Source: Marinobacter sp. LQ44 (GTDB lineage: Bacteria > Pseudomonadota > Gammaproteobacteria > Pseudomonadales > Oleiphilaceae). Taken from it: DNA of 64,000 bases. The DNA is taken from the NCBI RefSeq assembly GCF_001447155.2, contig NZ_CP014754.1, forward strand, positions 1,860,001-1,924,000, given 5' to 3'. The translations under genes were made by a program, and so were the position numbers. The notes under the pieces are model-generated. The model saw only the letters and a program-made list of their open reading frames with translations, searched no databases and was not told the DNA's origin. Shown here piece by piece: positions 35,473 to 43,428 of the stretch (its first letter is position 1; each line of letters opens with the position of its first letter).

Positions 35473-36174
35473 TTAACCACCTCGCTGTACTTGCGCCACT
35501 CTTTCCAGCACACGATGAGCCGGCATCAACGGCACCTGACCGGTTCTCGCCAGAACATCAATCCAGATCTGGTTCCCGCGCTGAATGATCTCAGCAGTCC
35601 CGATGTGGCCTGACACCACGGCCGTGATACCCGAAATGGTTTGATTTTTTCCTTGGGCCCGGTTCCAGGGCCAGGTGCATTCAATGGCAAAACGCTCGGA
35701 GAAGGGTGTGTCCTGAACGGTTCGCCAATCATCGAAGGGGCTTTGAGCATGTACCAGCCCGAGCTGTCCGCTCTCGCACTCCAGCGTCATGGTGAGCGGC
35801 AACTGGTAGCGACACTGGGTTGCCAAATTTTTGTAAGAGGTTTCATCCAGAGTCGCAGCCCAGCCACCGCCCATCCCCCGGTGCTTGTATCGGTTGCGGT
35901 TATCCTCAGCGCCGGCGATAAACATCAGCTCATGGTTACCTATCACGCTGTATACCCAGTCGGTGTCCAGAACCCACTCCAGGAGAGCCCGGGATTCTGG
36001 GCCACGATCAATGGTGTCTCCCGGCAGAAACAGACGATCAGCCGCTTTGTTGAATCCAGCACCCGACAACGCGGTTTGCAGAGCCTCGAACTCGCCATGC
36101 AGGTCACCACAAACCCAGTCCACCCCGACAGGATTGGTCGCAAAAAAGCGGTGTGGAGTCAGTCGCATGCTCAT
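35473..36174 (-). CDS. PrpA/ApaH-like serine/threonine-type phosphoesterase
   Basis: The 233-residue product has VCGDLHGEFEALQ, FLPGDTIDRGPES, VIGNHELMF, LVHAQSPFDDW and VSGHIGTAE, matching PP2A-type phosphoprotein phosphatases of bacteria (PrpA/PrpB, also close to ApaH). It is the second gene of a - strand pair with another phosphoesterase, 27 bp downstream of it. Confidence 0.88.
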   Translation of the reverse strand: MSMRLTPHRFFATNPVGVDWVCGDLHGEFEALQTALSGAGFNKAADRLFLPGDTIDRGPESRALLEWVLDTDWVYSVIGNHELMFIAGAEDNRNRYKHRGMGGGWAATLDETSYKNLATQCRYQLPLTMTLECESGQLGLVHAQSPFDDWRTVQDTPFSERFAIECTWPWNRAQGKNQTISGITAVVSGHIGTAEIIQRGNQIWIDVLARTGQVPLMPAHRVLERVAQVQRGG

Positions 36175-36201
36175 CGAATCGTCACTCCTACGCCTAATCG
36201 T

Positions 36202-36999
36202 TCACCCACCGTCAACCTCCGGCAGAACCACCACGACCCGCCCATCGACATTCAAAGCCTGACCCTCACCCAGAGAAATCAGCCAGGGCCAGCCCCACCG
36301 AGTATGGCCGAACACGGTGAGCCCTTGAAATCCGGTTTCGAGCGACAGCGCTACCCCAGGATCACCCCGACGATCCGCCCGTTCCGGGTCGGTTGGGCCT
36401 TGATGGAGTAGCAGGATATCCGGGACTTGATCGGTCACCGACTCTAGTGCGGTCAGGAAATCGTCCTCGGTTCGCCGTTGGTTGCGATTCGGATTGCCCG
36501 CGATACCGCTGACGCCACCGATGTTCAGGTTGCCCAACACCCCAACCACCTCGCCATCCAGGAGGGTGGTGTTGTCTGGAAGCGCCTCGGGGTACTCCAT
36601 CTGGTCGTGGTTCCCCAGGACGCCGACAACTTCGGGCGTGACCTCAGAAAACGCCTGGAACACCTCATCTACCGTTCCAGTACCGCCCCTTTTGTGGCAG
36701 TCGGGATAGTCGTACAGGTCGCCGCAAAGAAACACCGCGTCGGGAGCCGGAATGACACCTTCCCGAGACAATGCCGAAAGTGCCTCAGCCACAGGTACGC
36801 CGAGCAGCCGATTCTGACTGCCGGCTTCTCGCCCCTGGAGATCAGAGGTCAGCACAAGACTCTTCACATGACTCGGAAGGCCGGTGGCATAGGCTCGATA
36901 AAACGGCAGGCGATTATGCAGAGGCACACCGGCAGAGCCGCTGGTGCGGTGCGGCAAGGTGAAAAAGGGGTTCAGGTCGATCCGGGTGATCCTTAGCAT
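36202..36999 (-). CDS. Metallophosphoesterase
   Basis: The 265-residue product shows LTSDLQGRE (D and Q in the first block), FLCGDLYDYPD, GVLGNHDQMEY, LLHQGPTDPE and FGHTRWGWP, a complete binuclear metal site. The first block has DLQG in place of the usual DxHG, so one ligand may differ. It leads the - strand phosphoesterase pair. Confidence 0.85.
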   Translation of the reverse strand: MLRITRIDLNPFFTLPHRTSGSAGVPLHNRLPFYRAYATGLPSHVKSLVLTSDLQGREAGSQNRLLGVPVAEALSALSREGVIPAPDAVFLCGDLYDYPDCHKRGGTGTVDEVFQAFSEVTPEVVGVLGNHDQMEYPEALPDNTTLLDGEVVGVLGNLNIGGVSGIAGNPNRNQRRTEDDFLTALESVTDQVPDILLLHQGPTDPERADRRGDPGVALSLETGFQGLTVFGHTRWGWPWLISLGEGQALNVDGRVVVVLPEVDGG

Positions 37000-37092
37000 G
37001 GAAAGCCTCTCGAACTGGCTCCGTATTTCCTACCACTCAAACAAAAAAGGTGACCAAACTGACCGCCCAAAATCTTGGTCGACGGGGGCTGG

Positions 37093-37470
37093 TTACCCCG
37101 CCCGCTTTGCATCAAAGTAGCGTCGAGTTTCCATGAGGTGCTTCATGGAGCCTTGCGCCATAAAGTCTAGGGCTGACGCTCCAAGGAAGGGAGGCTCACT
37201 GGTTTCCAGTCGAACCCGACGATTGGCGCGTTCGGCCGTTGGATACATGATCCTCAGGGATTCGTAGATGCCCAGGATGTAGCTGATGCGCTCCAGGGTA
37301 TCCTGCGAGAGCGTTACGTGTGGCAACGTCTCATACTTGGCCAGCGTGCTCCGGGACACACCGCCGAGCAACTGCATCATCTCTATCTGGGTGCAGTCCC
37401 ATTCGCGACAGATACCAAAAAAGCCTTTGAGAGCCACATGCCCTCTAGTTTTTTCGTCATCGAGGGCCAT
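37093..37470 (-). CDS. Xre/MbcA/ParS-type antitoxin
   Basis: The 125-residue protein has a helix-turn-helix (TQIEMMQLLGGVSRSTLAKYE) and the C-terminal toxin-binding domain (EPPFLGASALDFMAQGSMKHLMETRRYFDAKRAG, in the pattern P-LGg-ald-m...G-v...r.f). These antitoxins usually pair with RES-domain toxins; none is encoded nearby. It overlaps the preceding 79-residue gene by one base (TAATG). Confidence 0.85.
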   Translation of the reverse strand: MALDDEKTRGHVALKGFFGICREWDCTQIEMMQLLGGVSRSTLAKYETLPHVTLSQDTLERISYILGIYESLRIMYPTAERANRRVRLETSEPPFLGASALDFMAQGSMKHLMETRRYFDAKRAG

Positions 37471-37709
37471 TATGTTCGTCCATCCTTGGGCTGCTCTCGA
37501 TCTTCCACAAAGTCGTCACTGACGCCTTCAGAGTCGAACCACTCGTCCCAAACCGGATCGGTTGGTCGCTCGTAGCCTTTGACTGTCCCCTTTAGGCGTT
37601 CCAGAGGTGTAAGCTCCTGAGGGAGCGGCTCGGCCAGCTCGTCAGCATGGGCGGTGTGGGCATCTAGGCCGTCCAGGAGTTCTTTTTCGGTTGGGCGTTT
37701 GGTCTTCAT
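37470..37709 (-). CDS. Small acidic protein coupled to the Xre antitoxin
   Basis: The 79-residue product carries ELTPLERLKGTVKGYERP and PVWDEWFDSEGVSDDFVEDREQP. The second part resembles the acidic toxin-binding tail of VapB/AbrB-type antitoxins (W-eWFd-pgVs-DFm-EReqp). No DNA-binding part is seen, so it may be only a tail-like protein or a remnant. Confidence 0.6.
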   Translation of the reverse strand: MKTKRPTEKELLDGLDAHTAHADELAEPLPQELTPLERLKGTVKGYERPTDPVWDEWFDSEGVSDDFVEDREQPKDGRT

Positions 37710-37725
37710 GGCACACTCTCCGCAA

Positions 37726-38079
37726 TCACAAGCAGGCCAACTCCGGGGCAGTGGGCTGCAGATAGTATGACTTTACCACCCGAACGAAGCGAGCTACATA
37801 GCCGCACTCGCCCAGTGGGGGCAGCCATTCGTCGGGGCCTTTGGCTCCCTTGCTCAGGCTCGCCTTGACCGGCAAAAGATTAACCGGATCATTGGCTATG
37901 GACCGGCGCTTCTGGCCAAGCCATTCTCTGGCTCCGCGATCCCAAACCCAGGCCAGCGGCACAACATGTTTTGTGCCCTCAAGGAACAAGCTTTTGGTAC
38001 ACGGTATGGTCGCAAAGCGAACATTCAGGCGGATAGACCAGCACTCACCTTTGGAGAAATTCAGCCTCTTTTTTGGCAT
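37726..38079 (-). pseudogene. Remnant of an HNH endonuclease gene
   Basis: The tail of this frame reads KHVVPLAWVWDRGAREWLGQ, IANDPVNLLPVKASLSKGAKGPDEWLPP and CGYVARFVRVVKSYYL, the C-terminal HNH/DUF1524-like region of GmrSD-type or secreted HNH nucleases. The preceding residues (SIRLNVRFATI) come from the recurring 20-bp motif at 38008-38027. The open frame continues far upstream opposite the transporter gene, which is probably fortuitous. The N-terminal part of the nuclease is missing. Confidence 0.7.
38008..38027. repeat. Recurring 20-bp motif, copy A
   Basis: GGTCGCAAAGCGAACATTCA. Copies with one change each lie at 39523-39542 and 42935-42954. It sits inside the HNH remnant. Confidence 0.8.
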
Positions 38080-38287
38080 GTCCGCAGTAATGGGGTAGAA
38101 CCCATGATCTAACCTGAAAGTATCAGTTTTGCCGTTGCCAACTACAGTGCTGTTTTCGTCGTTATTCCGGCGCCCGGTATACGAGCGGGCTGAACAGACA
38201 CGGCAACAGCTTTTGTGTAAGGTAACCGACGATTGGACACAGAACGAGCCGTGATTAAGCCCCCAGTAATATAAGTGGTCGATCAAA

Positions 38288-39235
38288 TTGCTAGCCAACC
38301 TTGTGTATATCGCGTTCGCACTTGTCCTCCTTTTCGTTGGGGCAGAGGGCCTTGTCAGGGGCAGTTCATCACTGGCACTGCGGGCGGGTCTCAATCGCCT
38401 GATGGTGGGCTTGACCATCGTTGCATTTGGAACCAGCTCACCGGAACTGGTGGTAAGCGTGGAAGCTGCGCTTTCCAACCAGGGAGATATCTCGGTGGGC
38501 AATGTGGTGGGCTCAAATATTTTCAATATTGCTGTGATTCTTGGAATAACAGCATTGGTGTGCCCTATTCCGGTTCACCGCCAGGTTATCAAGATAGACG
38601 CTCCTGTCGCCCTGGGAGTCGCCCTCCTGTTGGTTTTGCTACTACTGAACCAAACTCTCAGCCGCCTTGAGGGCGTGCTTCTGTTTTCAGGAATTGTCGC
38701 CTACACATGGATGAGCGTCATTTTGGCCCGCAGAGAACCTCCCCCCGCCAGTGCGGATGAGGAAAACATTCTGGCAGTCAATACATCACGTCATTGGTGT
38801 GTCGATATTGCTCTGATCCTGGTTGGGCTGGCGATTCTTGTGGCTGGCTCCCGCCTACTGGTTGAGAATTCTGTGGCATTGGCGGTCAGTTTCGGAATCA
38901 GTGAAGCGGTGATCGGTCTGACGATTGTCGCGGCGGGGACCAGCATGCCGGAATTGGCAACCTCGCTGGTTGCAGCTTTCCGAAAGCAGCCTGACATCGC
39001 AATAGGCAATATCGTTGGCTCCAATATATTCAACGTCCTTGGAATACTGGGGGTGGCGTCGATTGTTTCGCCTATAGAAGCACCCGGGATTTCGACTCTG
39101 GATTACGGAGTGATGATTCTCTTTACGGTTTTGCTGATCCCGCTTCTGTATACAGGGCGCATGCTGCACCGGGTAGAGGGTGCTGTGCTGCTGGCGCTGT
39201 ATTTCGGTTATCTTTTTCTCCTCTGGCCCGACTGA
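38288..39235 (+). CDS. Calcium/sodium antiporter, YrbG/CaCA family
   Basis: The 315-residue protein is built of about ten membrane helices with the two inverted alpha repeats of the CaCA superfamily: VAFGTSSPELVVS...GNVVGSNIFNI (about 37-82) and VAAGTSMPELATS...GNIVGSNIFNV (about 215-250). It would exchange Na+ or K+ for Ca2+ across the inner membrane. The start appears to be TTG at 38288, without a clear ribosome site, because no ATG or GTG lies in frame nearby; the upstream region is a patchwork of remnants, so the original 5' end may have been lost. Confidence 0.88.
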   Translation: MLANLVYIAFALVLLFVGAEGLVRGSSSLALRAGLNRLMVGLTIVAFGTSSPELVVSVEAALSNQGDISVGNVVGSNIFNIAVILGITALVCPIPVHRQVIKIDAPVALGVALLLVLLLLNQTLSRLEGVLLFSGIVAYTWMSVILARREPPPASADEENILAVNTSRHWCVDIALILVGLAILVAGSRLLVENSVALAVSFGISEAVIGLTIVAAGTSMPELATSLVAAFRKQPDIAIGNIVGSNIFNVLGILGVASIVSPIEAPGISTLDYGVMILFTVLLIPLLYTGRMLHRVEGAVLLALYFGYLFLLWPD

Positions 39236-39604
39236 TGGCCGAACAGGTGACTACGGATCGACGGCATGCCTAAAACAAGTTGAATCGCGTCACGGTGGAC
39301 TTTCATTGGAGCTGAGCGTGTAAATCAGTTTTATCCACAGCAGGATAAGCCAGCCCCGGTGACCATCTACCTCTTAGAGTACGATCTTGCTGAAAAATCG
39401 TTCAATCCACTTTAACCGGGTCGTCGGCAAGGGAAAGTCGGCCCCGACTGAGCAATGGGAATATTGAGTTATTAAAAGGTGCGAGCCCTCGGCCTACATT
39501 TAAGGAGATAGAGAAGACCGGCGGTCGCAAAGCGGACATTCAATCATATTGGAGCAGATTCACTTTTTGGCTTTCTTTCTAGTAGTCAGCGTGCTGCTGC
39601 TGTT
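39236..39604. other. Non-coding patch between transporter and IS66 remnant
   Basis: No gene is supported. The only recognisable item is copy B of the 20-bp motif at 39523-39542, with AAGGAGATA (39502-39510) just ahead of it, probably left over from a lost gene. Confidence 0.5.
39523..39542. repeat. Recurring 20-bp motif, copy B
   Basis: GGTCGCAAAGCGGACATTCA differs from copy A at one base. It lies 63 bp before the IS66 transposase remnant. Confidence 0.8.
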
Positions 39605-39735
39605 ATGACACTGATCCAGCCAGCAAAGCTGAACGGGCATGATCCCTATGCCTACCTGAAGGGTGTGCTGACTCGACTGCCGACGCAGAAGAACACTGCC
39701 ATCGTCGAGCTATTGCCCCACAACTGGAAGCCGAC
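39605..39735 (+). pseudogene. C-terminal remnant of an IS66 transposase
   Basis: The frame reads AKLNGHDPYAYLKGVLTRLP, QKNTAIVELLPHNWKP, which is the C-terminal element of many IS66 transposases. It is not the same as the tail of the intact copy at 11062-12684 (YIHHVLKHIAEADTLEKLETLLPWN), so it derives from a different IS66 element. Confidence 0.85.
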
Positions 39736-39879
39736 TATTTCCGACAAGGTATGGTGGCTTGACGCTGACGCTACTCCATCCTCCAACCCTGCCAGGCAAC
39801 TTCTTCAACCGGCCACATAAACTCGTTGACTTCGGTTAGTCCGCGTTTCAAGATTCATTCGACATTTTGAGATAGCAGC

Positions 39880-40266
39880 ATGACCAACGACAATCACCCT
39901 CTCCCTCGCGGACGGTTCCAAGTGCCTCTTGTAGTGCTTTCACTACTGGCATTGCTGCTTGTCTTTATCTCCTCAATTACCCACCAGCAAGCCTCAGCTA
40001 CTAAGGCCAACCATGGTTTTATCGGAACCGTGGATCATCTGGTTGTTGCGAGTCATAACGAGTCCATCAGGGTACTAGGTGGCAATTCTGAGAACGATGC
40101 CGCAGTGGGTGGTGATCCGGACCTTTCCGACTGGTGGCCTGCCAGTCCGATGGTGCTAGGCGTCGGTCTTTGCCGCAGTAACTGCATCATCACCGCAGGA
40201 GCGGGACATCCCCCTGCATCTCCTCGTTTTTTAATCCCGCTTCTTCGCGCACCCCCTCTGGCGTAG
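39880..40266 (+). CDS. Predicted single-pass membrane protein, unknown
   Basis: The 128-residue frame starts MTNDNHPLPRGRFQVPLV and has one hydrophobic segment at about residues 15-33, then a polar part and a proline-rich tail. No family is recognised. It ends 71 bp before secDF. Coding status is uncertain. Confidence 0.4.
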   Translation: MTNDNHPLPRGRFQVPLVVLSLLALLLVFISSITHQQASATKANHGFIGTVDHLVVASHNESIRVLGGNSENDAAVGGDPDLSDWWPASPMVLGVGLCRSNCIITAGAGHPPASPRFLIPLLRAPPLA

Positions 40267-40337
40267 TCCTCCGCTTTATCATGGCTGTGCATCTGGGCAG
40301 TCATACCGGTTAGTGAAGTTTTCTTCGAGGATTACCC

Positions 40338-42860
40338 ATGAAATCGTTGCATACACGGGCCGTCGTTTACGGCCTGGTGATTGTGCTCGGGTTGTTGAGT
40401 GCGTTGCCGAACCTTCTTTCCCCTACAATGTCCGGGAAGCTCCCGGATTGGTACCAGCAGAATACGGTCTCCCTGGGGCTTGACCTTCAAGGTGGCTCAC
40501 ACCTGCTTCTGGAAGCGGATATCCAGGAACTGTTTGCCAGCGAGCACGAAGCGATGGCCGGCGAGTTGACCAACTCCCTGCGTGAAGCGGACATTCGATA
40601 CGGGCGCATCCAGATGACTGATAGAGGCATCGAGCTACCGGTGCGCCAGCCCGAACGGGTGTCTGAAGCAGCCAGCCTTGCTCGAAAACTGGCAACGGAT
40701 ACTCCGGATGGCACGCGTCGGTTCGACGTTGATATCAACGGCGGACGGCTGGTGCTGACGCTGACCGAGTCCTGGCGTGCAGGTATTTCCCGAGATGCGG
40801 TGGAGCGAAGCCTGGAGGTAGTCAGACGGCGACTGGATGAAACCGGACTGGTGGAGCCCAGCATCACTCGCCAGGGTAGTGACGGCATTCTGGTACAAAT
40901 GCCGGGCGTCGCCGACCCGAGCGAGATTCGTGAATTGCTCGGTACCACCGCGAAAATGACGTTTCACTGGGCAGCCCGGGCAACGGCGGAGGAAGATATC
41001 GCAACCATTATTCTGCCGGGTGCCTACGAAGACAGAGACTACAAACTGGAAGAACGGGTTGCCATAGCAGGCGAGCACATCCGTGACGCACGCATGGCTT
41101 TCAATCCGGATACCAACGAGCCGGTGGTCAATTTCAAACTGGATGACAAGGGTGCCCGGCTGTTTGGGGATATGACCCGGAACAACATTGGCCGGCCCCT
41201 AGCCATTGTACTGGATGGTGAAGTGATTACAGCGCCGGTAATCCGCAGCGCCATTGGCGCTAGTGGAGAGATCAGCGGTGGATTTACCACAACAGAAGCC
41301 AGTAACCTGGCTCTGCTACTGCGAGCTGGTGCCTTGCCCGTGCCCCTGTATGTGGTCGAGGAACGTACCGTGGGCCCTGACTTGGGCAGTGACGCCATCG
41401 CCATGGGGCTGACCACCGGTTTGCTGGGCGCAGCCATGGTGATTGCCTTCATGATCGGGCTTTATGGACGTTGGGGACTAATTGCCTGTGTCGGGTTGAC
41501 GGTGAATATTGGGCTGGTGTTCGGGATATTGAGCTTGCTGGGGGCTACCCTGACTCTGCCAGGTATTGCTGGAATTATCCTCACCATTGGCATGGCGGTG
41601 GATGCCAATATTCTGATTAACGAGCGTATCCGTGAAGAATCCCGCCAGGGCAAGCCTGCCTGGATGGCCCTCCGAGAGGGGTTCGGCAAGGCCTACAGAA
41701 CGATTCTGGATTCCAACTTCACGACACTGATCGCGGTCAGCCTGTTGTTCCTGTTTGGCAGCGGGCCGGTCCGGGGCTTTGCCGTCACAATCGGCATAGG
41801 CCTGGTAACGTCGTTGTTTACGGCAATAGCGGTCACCCGCCTGATCATGGAGTGGCGCATCCGGGGCCGTGCACGGGAACCGTTAGTGATTTCTGGCATA
41901 GCCCTGCTTGACCGCCTGAGTGAGCGGGGCGTGAACTTCATGCGCGGTCGCGTGATCGGTCTCATGGTATCGGCGGTGTTCTCCATTGCGGCAATCGCTC
42001 TGTTTGTGCAGCCGGGACTGAAATACGGCGTCGATTTTACCGGCGGTACGGTAGTGGAGGTACAGGCCCAGGGAGTCACTGTTGATAAGTTGAGAACCAC
42101 GCTTCAGGCGAAAGACCTAGAGGACGCCGCCATTCAGGAAGCAGGCGCGGATGGGCGCTTCCTTATTCGCCTGCCAGCAGAGCAAGGAGTACCGGGGGCG
42201 ACCGCGGAGCAAGTGGCATTGCTCAAAACCGCTGTTACCTCTGTCGAGCCAACGGCGGAATTCCCGAAAGTGGATATGGTAGGGCCTAAAGTCAGCGGTG
42301 GCTTTAGTGATGCCACCATTCTGGCTATTCTGTTGGCCGGTGTTGGTATGTTGGCGTACCTATGGTTCCGATTCGAGTCCCATTTCGCCTGGGCCGCCAC
42401 ACTGACCATTGCGCTGGATCTCACCAAAACCATCGGTTTCTTCGCCCTCGCCGGCGTGGAGTTCAACCTGACGGCAGTTGCGGCACTGCTCGCGCTTATG
42501 GGATATTCGGTCAACGATAAGGTGGTAGTGTTTGACCGCATCCGGGAAAACATCCGCAAGACGCCGGACCGCCCCATGCTGGAACTGCTGAACGATAGTA
42601 TTTCATCGACGCTTACCCGCACTGTGTTTACCTCGGTAACGACCTTTCTGGCGCTGCTACCCATGGGCATTGCGGGTGGAGCCGCCGTTGCGAGTTTTGC
42701 CTTGCCCATGCTGTTCGGAATTGTAATTGGCACCAGCTCCTCGGTCTTTATCGCGTCGCCAATCCTTTATTATCTGGGGCAGCGACGGTCGAGGAAAGGG
42801 CTTGCTCAGTTGCGGCCGACTGCCGAGGAAATTCGCAAGGAACTGGAACTCATACCCTAG
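40338..42860 (+). CDS. secDF: Fused SecD-SecF protein-export membrane protein
   Basis: The 840-residue protein joins SecD (signature LGLDLQGGSHLLLEAD near 47, transmembrane block FGILSLLGATLTLPGIAGIILTIGMAVDANILINERIREE, split about 400-435) to SecF (KYGVDFTGGTVVEV near 560, FNLTAVAALLALMGYSVNDKVVVFDRIREN near 715). It has 12 predicted membrane helices. SecDF uses the proton gradient to pull proteins across the inner membrane. Most Gammaproteobacteria encode separate secD and secF with yajC, and this gene lacks those neighbours, so it is probably an additional copy carried in the accessory region. Confidence 0.93.
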   Translation: MKSLHTRAVVYGLVIVLGLLSALPNLLSPTMSGKLPDWYQQNTVSLGLDLQGGSHLLLEADIQELFASEHEAMAGELTNSLREADIRYGRIQMTDRGIELPVRQPERVSEAASLARKLATDTPDGTRRFDVDINGGRLVLTLTESWRAGISRDAVERSLEVVRRRLDETGLVEPSITRQGSDGILVQMPGVADPSEIRELLGTTAKMTFHWAARATAEEDIATIILPGAYEDRDYKLEERVAIAGEHIRDARMAFNPDTNEPVVNFKLDDKGARLFGDMTRNNIGRPLAIVLDGEVITAPVIRSAIGASGEISGGFTTTEASNLALLLRAGALPVPLYVVEERTVGPDLGSDAIAMGLTTGLLGAAMVIAFMIGLYGRWGLIACVGLTVNIGLVFGILSLLGATLTLPGIAGIILTIGMAVDANILINERIREESRQGKPAWMALREGFGKAYRTILDSNFTTLIAVSLLFLFGSGPVRGFAVTIGIGLVTSLFTAIAVTRLIMEWRIRGRAREPLVISGIALLDRLSERGVNFMRGRVIGLMVSAVFSIAAIALFVQPGLKYGVDFTGGTVVEVQAQGVTVDKLRTTLQAKDLEDAAIQEAGADGRFLIRLPAEQGVPGATAEQVALLKTAVTSVEPTAEFPKVDMVGPKVSGGFSDATILAILLAGVGMLAYLWFRFESHFAWAATLTIALDLTKTIGFFALAGVEFNLTAVAALLALMGYSVNDKVVVFDRIRENIRKTPDRPMLELLNDSISSTLTRTVFTSVTTFLALLPMGIAGGAAVASFALPMLFGIVIGTSSSVFIASPILYYLGQRRSRKGLAQLRPTAEEIRKELELIP

Positions 42861-43028
42861 GGAGGTTACTGATGCCAGGGCAGACGCGTTTACAAAGGGG
42901 GATGATGAATGTTCGCCATTGTTTAGGTGCCCCTGGTCGCAAAGCGAACGTTCAGATGGTGCGATAACGCCGGCGCACACTAAGCGTTCGGTGATCCCAA
43001 ATTGATTCGATGACCACCATCGGGCCAA
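42861..43028. other. Junction region with 20-bp motif
   Basis: GAATGTTCGC (42907-42916) and GCGAACGTTC (42944-42953) face each other here, the second inside copy C of the recurring motif. No gene is supported between the secDF stop and the EAL remnant. Confidence 0.5.
42935..42954. repeat. Recurring 20-bp motif, copy C
   Basis: GGTCGCAAAGCGAACGTTCA differs from copy A at one base, lying between the secDF stop and the EAL-domain remnant. Confidence 0.8.
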
Positions 43029-43270
43029 TTAAACCCAGTCAGTAACTTGTAGGTACTCCTCGCACCTTTTGACTGAGAGCGGCTTAGCATATAGATAGCC
43101 TTGTCCCGCATCACAGCCAAGGATTCGGAGATGGTTTTCTTGCTCTTTGGTCTCAATTCCCTCGGCCAGTACATCGAGTCCTAGGCTATGTCCCATCTGA
43201 ATAATCGCTTTGGCAATTGCTCCACTTTCCTGGTCGTTAGGTAAGCCCCGGGTGAATGACTGGTCACTGT
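43029..43270 (-). pseudogene. C-terminal remnant of an EAL-domain phosphodiesterase
   Basis: The - strand reads DQSFTRGLPNDQESGAIAKA, IIQMGHSLGLDVLAEGIET, KEQENHLRILGCDAGQGYLY and AKPLSVKRCEEYLQVTDWV before a TAA stop at 43029-43031. This is the last third of an EAL domain (the DxSF, AEGVET-like and GyGYLya-P blocks). The frame breaks off upstream of DQSF, so the N-terminal part, including the EAL motif, is missing. The remaining stretch up to 43428 shows nothing recognisable. Confidence 0.85.
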
Positions 43271-43428
43271 GGCCATCACAGCTGGGCTGGGCGATTCTGT
43301 ATCTCCTGCTCTACAGCAGAGCTTGTGGGAGGGCCAGAATCCCCCTGCAGCTGGATATGCTCAGTCACGAGGCTCGACACATAGAAATCTCAGAGATGAG
43401 AATGAGTTGCATCCCATCTCGCTTACAC

